64,000 bases of DNA from Candidatus Neomicrothrix sp. UBA2517. GTDB taxonomy: Bacteria > Actinomycetota > Acidimicrobiia > Acidimicrobiales > UBA8592. The notes under the pieces were generated by a model that saw only the letters and a list, made by a program, of their open reading frames with translations, was not told the DNA's origin and did not search any database. Each line of letters starts with the position of its first letter. Position 1 is the stretch's first letter. The stretch lies in NCBI GenBank assembly GCA_002341185.1, contig DDNP01000027.1, positions 4,999-68,998 of the forward strand. Reading direction: 5' to 3'. A program made the position numbers and the translations under genes. Positions 34,349-42,859 of the stretch are shown here, in pieces.

Positions 34349-35587
34349 GTGCAAACAAAAGTATTTCACCTGACAGACGGTGAGAATATTCAACTATTAG
34401 ACGTTCATGACTTCTATTGGTCATCTCCAAGTATCACACTTGCAGGTATCGGAGTCGCAAAACGAATAACAATGCCGAGCCTTACGAATTTTGATAGACA
34501 ACGCGATCTGTTCTCAAAGATTAATCTTGATCATCACAATTCAGAAATTCCCATATCTCACCAAGATCTCTGTGCTTTCGCAGCCTTTGATTTCGACCGA
34601 ACTCAACCTTCTGAAATCATCATCCCTTCATTACTCATAAAAAAAAGCCCTCTAGGAGACACAAAACTTATCTACACAGGAAATGAAGATAGAACAAAAA
34701 GAGAACTCCTCCAAGAAATAACCCAAAACAACAGACCAACGCCATACAAGCCCCAATCCAACCTTCATATCGACTCTCCTATACCGCCAGAGGTATGGAG
34801 AGATGAAAAAATAGCTGCGGTCAAGAAATATATCCAAGCAGGATCTGTCAAAAAAGTCGTTTTAGCCAGAGAGCTAGTCCTTACCGCCGACAGCAATTTT
34901 CAAGTCCATGACATTCTAAAAAAGTTGGAGGGACAAAACCAGTCAGCAATGATCTTTAACATTGAGGGTTTCTTGGGTGCATCACCTGAATTACTTATAA
35001 AAAGAAACGGAAATACCATCATGTCGCACCCCCTTGCTGGCACCGCACCTAAATTTGAGGAATCAAATTATGATCAAGAATCCAAGCAAAAACTTTTAGA
35101 CTCAACTAAAGACGCATATGAGCATAAAGTAACCATTGAATGGCTGCTCAACGAACTACTACCTTTCTGCTCATTTGTAGATGCCGATCCAGAACCCAAA
35201 ATTGTCAGTCTCCAACATGTTCACCACCTTGGAACAGAAGTAACGGGCCAATTATCCAACCCTCCTTGCTCAATTCTTGAACTTGTAAGTGCTCTTCACC
35301 CAACTCCTGCAGTTGGAGGAGACCCTCAAACAGAAGCATTGGCAATTATTAAGAAAGTTGAGGGCATTAATCGTAGACACTATGCCGGCCCAGTCGGATG
35401 GGTCGATGCAAATGGAGATGGCGAATTTGCAGTAGGAATTCGATCAGCTGAAGTAACAGCCAATAAAGCACACCTATACGCCGGAGTCGGATTAGTTGAG
35501 GATAGTGACCCTCAACTAGAACTTGAAGAAACAGAAGCCAAGTTTAAAACGATGCTCAATAGTTTCCTCCCGACTACCGAAATGTAG
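34349..35587 (+). CDS. menF: Isochorismate synthase
   Basis: A 412-residue chorismate-binding enzyme. The C-terminal domain shows KKVVLARELVL, FLGASPELLIKR, HPLAGTAPKF, VHHLGTEVTGQL, the SALHPTPAVGGDPQTEAL loop with the catalytic residues and GINRRHYAGPVGWVD, which is characteristic of MenF/DhbC/EntC isochorismate synthases. It converts chorismate to isochorismate, the first step of menaquinone synthesis. No other men genes are in the window, nor siderophore genes, so menaquinone is the likelier pathway. The GTG start follows a TAGCCT six bases upstream. Confidence 0.86.
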   Translation: MQTKVFHLTDGENIQLLDVHDFYWSSPSITLAGIGVAKRITMPSLTNFDRQRDLFSKINLDHHNSEIPISHQDLCAFAAFDFDRTQPSEIIIPSLLIKKSPLGDTKLIYTGNEDRTKRELLQEITQNNRPTPYKPQSNLHIDSPIPPEVWRDEKIAAVKKYIQAGSVKKVVLARELVLTADSNFQVHDILKKLEGQNQSAMIFNIEGFLGASPELLIKRNGNTIMSHPLAGTAPKFEESNYDQESKQKLLDSTKDAYEHKVTIEWLLNELLPFCSFVDADPEPKIVSLQHVHHLGTEVTGQLSNPPCSILELVSALHPTPAVGGDPQTEALAIIKKVEGINRRHYAGPVGWVDANGDGEFAVGIRSAEVTANKAHLYAGVGLVEDSDPQLELEETEAKFKTMLNSFLPTTEM

Positions 35588-35675
35588 GGCCTCTAGTTTC
35601 CATCTAACAAGTTTTTGCTCTACCTTTAACCAATAGCCATAGTCATACGATCACCGCGTCGTAAGAAAGGAAACC

Positions 35676-36437
35676 ATGGATCTTGGGTTAACAGGAAAAC
35701 GAGTAGTCATAACAGGTGGATCGCGAGGAATAGGAAGAGCGATTGCAACAAAGATGCTTGAAGAAGGAGCGTCAGTCGCGATATGTGCAAGAGGGCAAGA
35801 AGGAGTAGATGAGGCTCTCTCAGCGCTTGAAGGGAAAGGAACAATCATTGGCGCAGCCGTTGATGCAAGCAGTGGAGAAGAGTTAGAGAATTGGCTTAAA
35901 AGCTCAGCTCAAGAGCTGGGAGGAATAGATATCCTCATCAATAACGCATCTGGTGGCGGCGGAGGCCAAACTGACGAAAAGTTTGACGCAAATTACAATG
36001 TTGACCTCATGGGGCTTGTCCGTGGTGTAAGGGCTACCGAGGATCTACTCGCTGCTTCAGGTGAGGGAGCTGTGCTCACAATCAGCTCAACTGCAGCGCT
36101 AGAACACTTTGGCCCTGGCCCTACAAGTTACAGTGCCCTAAAAGCAGCAGCAACCGTATATGCAGCTGGACTCGCTCAAACGCTTGCAGCAAAGGGCATT
36201 AGAGTTAATACCTTAGCCCCCGGACCTATATTCTTTGAAGATGGACCATGGGACAAAATCAAGCAAGGAATGCCCGAATTCTATGAAAATACCGTCAAAG
36301 ACCAACCAAGTGGGCGGATGGGGTCAGCAGAAGAGGTAGCGAATGTCGCTGCTTTCCTATGTAGCCCCGCAGCGTCATGGGTAACTGGAGCCAACATCGT
36401 AGTCGATGGTGGCTACACCAAGAGAATTGAATTTTAG
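35676..36437 (+). CDS. SDR family oxidoreductase
   Basis: A 253-residue SDR. TGGSRGIG near residue 11, NNASGGGGG, the Ser in TISST, Tyr and Lys in YSALK, then LAPGPIFFE and VDGGYTKR. The GFFE-type PIFFEDGPW segment after the PG turn is found in 3-oxoacyl-ACP-reductase-like members. GAAAGGAAA precedes the ATG. The second ThuA gene starts eight bases after its stop, so they form an operon. Substrate unknown. Confidence 0.88.
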   Translation: MDLGLTGKRVVITGGSRGIGRAIATKMLEEGASVAICARGQEGVDEALSALEGKGTIIGAAVDASSGEELENWLKSSAQELGGIDILINNASGGGGGQTDEKFDANYNVDLMGLVRGVRATEDLLAASGEGAVLTISSTAALEHFGPGPTSYSALKAAATVYAAGLAQTLAAKGIRVNTLAPGPIFFEDGPWDKIKQGMPEFYENTVKDQPSGRMGSAEEVANVAAFLCSPAASWVTGANIVVDGGYTKRIEF

Positions 36438-36445
36438 GAGCAGAA

Positions 36446-37213
36446 ATGGCTGAGGAGAAGCCTGAAAGAGTAGATGCGTATCTCGTAGCTGGCGGACGCT
36501 TTCACGATATTGATTATGCAAGACTTGAGTTGCTGAAACTTCTCAGTGAGCACCCCTACATACGCGTAAAAGTAGGGGCAGACTATGAAGACACAGCCTC
36601 CATTGCTAGGTCATCAATGCTAATTTCCTACACATGCGATATTCGTCCTTCAGAAGATGCACAAATAGCCATCAAGGATTGGGTCAATAGTGGAGGTAGA
36701 TGGCTTGCGCTTCACGGCACAAACTCCGCTTTGGATTTTAATCCACCCAATCCAGTAGCTTCACCAAGATGCTTCCCAATCTGGGCAGAGCTTCTTGGTA
36801 GTCAATTCATCTCGCACCCACCGATAGCGCCATTCCCCGTTCATCTATCAGATCCCGACCACTGGCTCGTTGAAGGAATAGAACCCTTCGAAACTGATGA
36901 TGAGCTCTACTTGTGCGAGTATCACGAACGCGAAAACCTACATCCCCTCATGCATACAGAATGGCAGGGAGAAACTCCAGGTTTCGTCGACTCAGATTGG
37001 ACAGATTGTGATCCGACTCACCTGATCATGTACCTCAAATCTCATGGAAATGGAAAAATCCTTTACAACAACCTCGGGCACTGCCGAGGACACTGGGATA
37101 TGACCGAAGCTGTGAAGTACTACCCGCAAATTGAAAGGTGTTCATGGGAGATCCCGCAGTATCATGAATTATTGCGAAGAGGCATAAGGTGGGCGTTAGG
37201 CGAAGAAGGCTAA
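36446..37213 (+). CDS. ThuA-like domain protein
   Basis: A 255-residue protein of the ThuA-like fold. It has DAYLVAGGRFHDIDYARLELLKLL, a core GGRWLALHGTNSAL, a central HPPIAPFPVHLSDPDHWLVEGIEPF and the ETDDELYLCEY segment, matching the family's FxxxDELY motif. ThuA of Sinorhizobium is linked to trehalose catabolism, but members also occur in other sugar or sulfatase contexts. It is downstream of and coupled to an SDR, and 60 bp upstream of the E1 alpha gene. Role unknown. Confidence 0.8.
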   Translation: MAEEKPERVDAYLVAGGRFHDIDYARLELLKLLSEHPYIRVKVGADYEDTASIARSSMLISYTCDIRPSEDAQIAIKDWVNSGGRWLALHGTNSALDFNPPNPVASPRCFPIWAELLGSQFISHPPIAPFPVHLSDPDHWLVEGIEPFETDDELYLCEYHERENLHPLMHTEWQGETPGFVDSDWTDCDPTHLIMYLKSHGNGKILYNNLGHCRGHWDMTEAVKYYPQIERCSWEIPQYHELLRRGIRWALGEEG

Positions 37214-37273
37214 GCCGATTAGTCATCCACCAATATCCAGATAAACTACAAATAAGAATTGAACGGAGTTTTA

Positions 37274-38269
37274 ATGGCTACCAAAGAACAAACCAAAATC
37301 TCTAAAGATGTGCTCTTTGACCTGCATAGAAGAATGGTCAGAATACGTCTTCTTGAAGAAGCAGCAGGACAATTAGCATCAGAAGCCCGAATACCTGGCT
37401 TCATTCATCTATATGTCGGCGAAGAAGCAGTAGCCTCAGGTGGCTGTGTAGCGCTAAAAGACGAAGACCAAATCTCTTCCACCCACCGAGGCCATGGGCA
37501 TCTAGTAGCAAAGGGTGGCGAATTCAAACCAATGATGGCAGAATTCATGGGCAAAGCAACCGGCTACTGCAAAGGCAAAGGTGGCTCCATGCATATCTCA
37601 GACCTAGACCTAGGAATGTTAGGTGCAAATGGAATCGTCGGAGCAGGAGTACCTATCGCCGTCGGTGCAGCTTTTGCAAATAAATACAAAAACAATGGGC
37701 TTGTCACTATGGCATTTTTCGGAGATGGATCCACCAACATCGGTGCTTTCCACGAAGCCGCTAACATGGCTTGCGCACTCCACCTCCCCATAGTCTTCAT
37801 GTGCGAGAACAATGAGTATGCAGAATACACCCCACGAGACAGAGTAATGGCAATAACTGATGTAGCTGATAGAGCAGCAGCCTACGGAATGCCTGGAGTC
37901 ATTGTAGATGGCATGGACGTTGTCGCAGTCTATGAAGCGGCGAGAGTTGCCGTGGCGAGGGCACGTAACGGTGAAGGCCCATCAATGATTGAATGCAAAA
38001 CTTACAGATTCTACGATCACGCAGGAGTCAGTGGGTTAGGGCGAACCTATCGATCCGATGAAGAAGTCCAAGAATGGATGGACCGTGACCCGATCAAACT
38101 CTTTGAAGCACAACTAGCAAAAGCAAAAGTAATGAGCGAAGACGAAGCTTCCGAAATCCATGCCGAAATACAGGCAGAGATAGATGAAGCAATTGAATTC
38201 GCTGAAAACAGTCCTCTCCCAGACCCAGAAGTCGACATGCTAACAGACGTATACACGGAGGCATCATAA
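37274..38269 (+). CDS. acoA: Acetoin/pyruvate-type dehydrogenase E1 component alpha (TPP)
   Basis: A 331-residue thiamine-diphosphate-dependent E1 alpha. It has STHRGHGHLVAKGG, GGSMHISDLDLGMLGANGIVG and the TPP-binding GDGSTNIGAFHEAANMA with VFMCENNEYAEYTP. These match acetoin dehydrogenase AcoA and pyruvate dehydrogenase PdhA. The ATG at 37274 is preferred because GGAG is eight bases upstream; a TTG five codons earlier exists. It starts the operon E1 alpha, E1 beta, AcoX-like, E2. The presence of AcoX favours acetoin or a related 2-oxo compound; pyruvate or branched 2-oxoacid use is not excluded. Confidence 0.85.
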   Translation: MATKEQTKISKDVLFDLHRRMVRIRLLEEAAGQLASEARIPGFIHLYVGEEAVASGGCVALKDEDQISSTHRGHGHLVAKGGEFKPMMAEFMGKATGYCKGKGGSMHISDLDLGMLGANGIVGAGVPIAVGAAFANKYKNNGLVTMAFFGDGSTNIGAFHEAANMACALHLPIVFMCENNEYAEYTPRDRVMAITDVADRAAAYGMPGVIVDGMDVVAVYEAARVAVARARNGEGPSMIECKTYRFYDHAGVSGLGRTYRSDEEVQEWMDRDPIKLFEAQLAKAKVMSEDEASEIHAEIQAEIDEAIEFAENSPLPDPEVDMLTDVYTEAS

Positions 38270-38270
38270 G

Positions 38271-39275
38271 ATGACAGCTACAGAAACAGAACAACGCATC
38301 ATCAGATACAACGATGCCTTCAACGAAACCCTTGCAGAACTACTTCGTGAAGACCCAGACATATTTATAGCCGGAGAGGATGTTGGCCGATACGGTGGTG
38401 TCTTCCAATCGTTCGCTGGGCTAAACGCAGAGTTTGGAGATGAACGAGTTGTAGATACGCCTATCGCAGAACAAGCAATCATAGGTTTGGGCATAGGAGC
38501 AGCAGCTGTAGGGCTTCGACCAATCGTTGACCTCATGTTCATGGACTTCGTTATGGTATCAATGGACCAAATAGCGAACCAAGCAGCAAAAATGAAATAC
38601 ATGTTTGGTGGAAAAGCAAAACTTCCTTTAACCATAACCACAACAGGTGGAGCTGGACTAGGAGCAGCAGCGCAACATAGCCAAAGCCTTGAAGCATGGC
38701 TCATTCATGTTCCCGGACTCAAAGTTGTCTATCCATCTAACCCATATGATCTAAAAGGACTATTAGTATCATGTGTCCGCGACGACAACCCTACAATCTT
38801 CACCCTCCACAAAGCAATGCTCGGGTCTAAAGGACACGTACCTGAAGGTCTGTACGAGATCCCATTGGGGCAGGCAAAGATCGTTAGGGAAGGTTCTGAC
38901 GCAACTATTGTCGCAATCGGCAAAATGGTCTCTGAAGCTGAAAAAGCAGCAGCAACTCTTGCCGAAGAAGGAATAGATGTCGAGATTATCGACCCTAGAA
39001 CATTGCTACCGTTTGATATGGATACCGTGATCCAATCAGCTAAAAAAACTAACAGAATTGTGATTGTTCATGAAGCTGTCAAAAACGGTGGAATAGGAGC
39101 AGAAATCTCAGCCCAAATACAAGAGCAAGCATTTGACTACTTGGATGCACCCGTAACAAGGGTTGCCGCACCTTTCGCCCCTGTCCCTTTCAGCCCAGCA
39201 TTAGAAAAATCTTATGTACCTGACGCTGAAAGTATTGCAAAAGGCGTAAGAGACGTTCTTCATAGAAACAGCTAA
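38271..39275 (+). CDS. acoB: Acetoin/pyruvate-type dehydrogenase E1 component beta
   Basis: A 334-residue E1 beta subunit. It contains FIAGEDVGRYGGVFQ, VVDTPIAEQAIIGLGIGAA, TTTGGAGLGAAAQHSQSLEAW and PSNPYDLKGLL, then the C-terminal VIVHEAVKNGGIGAEI and APFAPVPFSP. These are strongly conserved in AcoB and PdhB. It starts one base after the E1 alpha stop, so they are co-translated. With E1 alpha it forms the heterotetramer that decarboxylates the 2-oxo substrate and acylates lipoate. Confidence 0.87.
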   Translation: MTATETEQRIIRYNDAFNETLAELLREDPDIFIAGEDVGRYGGVFQSFAGLNAEFGDERVVDTPIAEQAIIGLGIGAAAVGLRPIVDLMFMDFVMVSMDQIANQAAKMKYMFGGKAKLPLTITTTGGAGLGAAAQHSQSLEAWLIHVPGLKVVYPSNPYDLKGLLVSCVRDDNPTIFTLHKAMLGSKGHVPEGLYEIPLGQAKIVREGSDATIVAIGKMVSEAEKAAATLAEEGIDVEIIDPRTLLPFDMDTVIQSAKKTNRIVIVHEAVKNGGIGAEISAQIQEQAFDYLDAPVTRVAAPFAPVPFSPALEKSYVPDAESIAKGVRDVLHRNS

Positions 39276-39283
39276 ATTAGGTC

Positions 39284-40270
39284 GTGGCAACCGTTGGGAT
39301 CATTGCAAGCCCATCCGCAGGAAAAGACGTTAGAAGACTCGTAGGTCATGCAGGATCAACCGGTGATGTTGACAAAATTGCTGTAATTCGTAGGGCATCG
39401 CTAGGAGTTATTGAATCAGGCGTCGACCGACTTCTATATCTTGACGATACCCGCCACTTAATACAGCGTGCTCTTGAAGGAATACCGCATGGCAATGTGC
39501 AGGTTGAGCCCATTAATCAAGCCGTTATGGGGACTGGTCGAGACTCCGAAAAAGCTGCCAAAGCATTGAAATCAGAAGAAGCAGGCGCTGTCATTGTCTT
39601 TGGAGGAGACGGAACGAATAGGGATGTTGCTAAAGGGTGGCAAGATGTTCCACTACTTCCGCTTTCAGTGGGAACAAACAATGTATTCCCATTTCACATT
39701 GAAGCAACCGTTGGAGGGATGGCAGCGGGACTTGTAGCAAGAAACATACTCTCCTTAACCGATGTAGCAAAGCAAGCCAAAGTAATAAAGGTTGAATATG
39801 GTGACGGCCAAAGCGACCTTGCTCTCGTTGACCTTGTATTAGTCTCTGGTGATTTCATCGGGAGCAGGGCAATCTGGGATGTAACAAACCTTCAAGAAGG
39901 AATCTTCGCTATTGCTGAATCAGCCACGGTAGGACTCTCATCAATTGCTGCGGCACTTGAAACAATAGATAGAAATGAAGATGCGGCAATGCATGTAACA
40001 ATGGGGGATGGAAATACTTCGGTGCGCGCTCCCATAGCGCCAGGAACGTACGAAACAATTCCGATAAAGGCATTTAGGAAAATGGATCTTAAAGAACAGG
40101 TATCAATGGAAGGTCCCGGAGTTTTAGCCTTCGACGGTGAACGTGACCGAGTTTTACAAGAAGGCGAAGCAATATCTGTAGCTGTATTGAAAGAAGGTCC
40201 TTGGGTTATAAGTACTCATAGGGCGCTGGATTTGGCTAACATGATTAAACACTTCGTTAGTTCCGATTAG
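39284..40270 (+). CDS. acoX: AcoX-like NAD kinase-fold protein
   Basis: A 328-residue protein of the ATP-NAD kinase-like fold. It has IIASPSAGKDVRRLV, the GGDGTNRDVA nucleotide motif and SVGTNNVFPF, and a C-terminal KAFRKMDL region. AcoX proteins are found inside acetoin dehydrogenase operons but their biochemical role is not settled. The GTG start follows the E1 beta stop by eight bases and the E2 gene follows seven bases later. Its presence between E1 beta and E2 argues for an acetoin-type cluster. Confidence 0.8.
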   Translation: MATVGIIASPSAGKDVRRLVGHAGSTGDVDKIAVIRRASLGVIESGVDRLLYLDDTRHLIQRALEGIPHGNVQVEPINQAVMGTGRDSEKAAKALKSEEAGAVIVFGGDGTNRDVAKGWQDVPLLPLSVGTNNVFPFHIEATVGGMAAGLVARNILSLTDVAKQAKVIKVEYGDGQSDLALVDLVLVSGDFIGSRAIWDVTNLQEGIFAIAESATVGLSSIAAALETIDRNEDAAMHVTMGDGNTSVRAPIAPGTYETIPIKAFRKMDLKEQVSMEGPGVLAFDGERDRVLQEGEAISVAVLKEGPWVISTHRALDLANMIKHFVSSD

Positions 40271-40277
40271 GAGAGCC

Positions 40278-41885
40278 ATGGCCACAAGAATTCTCATGCC
40301 CAAACTTGGTCTCACCATGACCGAGGGAACCATAACTGAGTGGGTCGTAGACGCTGGCGAAAAGGTTTCTAAAGGGAGCGTTGTCATGCTTATAGAGACT
40401 GACAAAGTTGAGGCAGAAGTTGAGGCAGAAGCTGACGGCGTGGTCCAACATGAAGCAGGTGTTGGAGATACGCTCGAACCCGGGGAAGTCGTTGGCTGGC
40501 TTCTTGCAGATGATGAACAACCTAGCGAAGAAAGCCAAGGAGAATCCCCAGTCGAAGAAACGCTTCAAGAGCAAGTCGAAGCACAAGTAGAACCTGATTC
40601 TACGCAACCTGAAATAATTGAAACTCAGCATGTTGAAGAGAACACCCAAACACAGGAGTCGGAGAAACCTTTAGAGAATGATCGAATTCTTGCATCGCCA
40701 AACGCTAAACGTGTCGCTAAGGAAAGGGGAGTGGACCTTCAACAGGTATCAGGGACAGGTCCAAGCGGGCGAATAACCTCCGAAGATGTCACAGCGCTAA
40801 AAGCCTCACCAGTTATTATTGAATCAGGTCGGCTCCTCGCATCTCCCAATGCGAAAAGAGTAGCTAAGGAACTCGGGGTTGACTTACGCACAATTACCGG
40901 AACTGGACCCGGTGGAAGAATCACTTCAGAAGATGTGATTGAGGCACCTAAACCAGAGACTAAGCCACAGCCCCAGGATGTAGAATCGATTACTGAAAAG
41001 CCCGCACTTAAACCACTAACGAAAACTGCAGCGCCATTTGCAGCTAGAAAAGCTGCAGAACAACTAGGGGTAGACCTTGAACAAGTAAGTGGAACCGGAC
41101 CAGATGGCAGAGTAACGAAACAAGACGTCTTTGCCTACAGCAGAACAACCGCAAAACAACCTGCTTCAACTCAAGTCGCCTCATCTACTCAACTGGATGG
41201 TGATAGAACACCAATCAAAGGCATGAGAGCAATTATTGCTGAACGAATGCATTCATCATTGCAGGAAATGGCACAATTGACGCTCACCATGGATGTCAAT
41301 ATGGATCGTGTCGTAGAATTACGAGAGCAACTCAAAGATATCGGGTCAGAAGAACTTGGAGCAGTTCCAGGATATACAGATTTTGTTATAGCTGCTGTAG
41401 CCCAGGCCTTGGTGCAACACCCTGCGGCTAATAGTCAGATTGATGGTGGCGATATTGTTGAACTCAACCAAATTAACGTTGGAATGGCTGTAGCAGTTCC
41501 CGATGGGCTAGTCGTACCTGTTGTTCATGGTGCTAATCAACTCGAATTAGCTCAAATAGCAATGGAAACCAGTCGTCTTGCGGACGCAGCTAGGAATAAG
41601 AAACTTTCTCTAGCTGAAATGGAAGGTGGAACGTTCTCTGTTACTGCTCTTGGAATGTTCGGAGTTGATGCGTTCACCCCAGTCATTAATCCTCCCAATT
41701 CAGGAATTCTCGGAGTTGGAAGAATACGAGATGACGTCGCTTGGGACGAAGACACACCAATCAAAGCAAAGCGGATGACAATTAGCCTCACCTGGGACCA
41801 TAGAGTCCTTGACGGAGCTCCCGCCGCAGAATTTGCTGCAACAATCAAGAGTTTCCTAGAACAACCACTCAGATTGCTTGCCTAG
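40278..41885 (+). CDS. acoC: Dihydrolipoamide acyltransferase E2 with three E3-binding domains
   Basis: A 535-residue E2 subunit. The N-terminal lipoyl domain has LIETDKVEAE with lipoyl-Lys43. An acidic linker follows. Three peripheral-subunit (E3)-binding domains then lie at residues about 137-176, 186-222 and 253-286, each with SPNAKRVAKE- or ARKAAEQLG-like start and GTGPxGR. The C-terminal catalytic domain (about 305-535) includes GMRAIIAERM, DFVIAAVAQAL and DHRVLDG with the catalytic His. E2 of pyruvate or acetoin dehydrogenases normally has one E3-binding domain, so three is unusual. No E3 lipoamide dehydrogenase gene is nearby. Confidence 0.86.
   Translation: MATRILMPKLGLTMTEGTITEWVVDAGEKVSKGSVVMLIETDKVEAEVEAEADGVVQHEAGVGDTLEPGEVVGWLLADDEQPSEESQGESPVEETLQEQVEAQVEPDSTQPEIIETQHVEENTQTQESEKPLENDRILASPNAKRVAKERGVDLQQVSGTGPSGRITSEDVTALKASPVIIESGRLLASPNAKRVAKELGVDLRTITGTGPGGRITSEDVIEAPKPETKPQPQDVESITEKPALKPLTKTAAPFAARKAAEQLGVDLEQVSGTGPDGRVTKQDVFAYSRTTAKQPASTQVASSTQLDGDRTPIKGMRAIIAERMHSSLQEMAQLTLTMDVNMDRVVELREQLKDIGSEELGAVPGYTDFVIAAVAQALVQHPAANSQIDGGDIVELNQINVGMAVAVPDGLVVPVVHGANQLELAQIAMETSRLADAARNKKLSLAEMEGGTFSVTALGMFGVDAFTPVINPPNSGILGVGRIRDDVAWDEDTPIKAKRMTISLTWDHRVLDGAPAAEFAATIKSFLEQPLRLLA
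40686..41135 (+). repeat. Three tandem E3-binding domain repeats within E2
   Basis: Repeats at 40686-40805, 40833-40943 and 41034-41135. The first two share LASPNAKRVAKE, GTGP and GRITSEDV; the third is more divergent (AARKAAEQLG, GTGPDGRVTKQDV). The closeness of the first two suggests a recent duplication. Confidence 0.75.
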
Positions 41886-41893
41886 ATTTGGGG

Positions 41894-42859
41894 TTATGTC
41901 CCAGCTAAAGCCTCAACAATAGGGGCTACTTCATCCAAAACAGCTCCACCAAAGGTAATGTAATTGATGCCATATTCATCTCTCCGTTGCTGAATTCGGT
42001 CAATTATCTCATTTGGCTGTCCAATTAAACAGTGAGGATGGTTAAGTATTTCTTCGGGAGTTAAGTTAAAAAGTTTTGAAAACTCTTCTGCGACAACGTC
42101 TCTATGGTCTGTAACAACAGTGAAATAAGCAGCTATTTCAATTTCTAATTCTGTAAACCGTTCACCAGCACCATCCTTGATCCATTCAAGCTTTTGCATC
42201 GTGCCTTCGCTGGTACCACTGCCCACCCCGGCAGGACCTATTTTTCCAGCACTATTATTAAAATTGATTGAGACAATATCGGCTTCTCGCCCAGCTATTC
42301 CAAGGATCCGTTTCGCTCCTCCCCCAATCATTACGGGAGGCATCTTATCGAGCATTGGAGCGCCAGCGAATCCCGAGACCTGAACGTAATCACCAGTTGC
42401 ATCAATCTGATCACCGCTGTAATGCTGACGGATCAAATCAAGAGTTTCAATCATTTTATTTATGCGTTTCCCCGGTGGCATCATCGTGATTCCCATTGCT
42501 TCATATTCACTTTGAATCCACCCAGCACCTAAACCTAATTCAAGCCTGCCTTCGCTAAACCAATCTATTGTTGCTATCTCTTTCGCAAGAACCACAGGCT
42601 CGTGATAGTCGCAGCAAAGCACTCGACAGCCAACACGAATAGAGTCCGTTGCCTCTGCAGCAACCATCATTGCCGGAATAGCAGCTAAATTCTGTACAGG
42701 GTGGTTAGCTGCTTTAAGAGCTGGACCCTCACCTATGTAGTGGTCAGCGAGATGGAAGCTACTAAACCCGAGATCTTCAGCTTTTTTAGCAAGATTTCGC
42801 CAATCATCAGGCGACGTTGATGAATAGGCCTGGAGCCCAAATCGAAAAGCTTTTGTCAT
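41894..42859 (-). CDS. LLM-class F420-dependent oxidoreductase
   Basis: A 321-residue luciferase-like protein. It shows KAEDLGFSSFHLADHY, VGCRVLCCDYHEP, the SEGRLELGLGAGW signature, MPPVMIGGGAKR and a ITFGGAVLDEV end. The group is F420-dependent in actinobacteria (TIGR03621-like). Its ATG overlaps the stop of the PEP-utilising enzyme by four bases. The pairing of an F420 oxidoreductase with a PEP-utilising enzyme suggests a modification pathway of a shared small molecule. Substrate unknown. Confidence 0.86.
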   Translation of the reverse strand: MTKAFRFGLQAYSSTSPDDWRNLAKKAEDLGFSSFHLADHYIGEGPALKAANHPVQNLAAIPAMMVAAEATDSIRVGCRVLCCDYHEPVVLAKEIATIDWFSEGRLELGLGAGWIQSEYEAMGITMMPPGKRINKMIETLDLIRQHYSGDQIDATGDYVQVSGFAGAPMLDKMPPVMIGGGAKRILGIAGREADIVSINFNNSAGKIGPAGVGSGTSEGTMQKLEWIKDGAGERFTELEIEIAAYFTVVTDHRDVVAEEFSKLFNLTPEEILNHPHCLIGQPNEIIDRIQQRRDEYGINYITFGGAVLDEVAPIVEALAGT

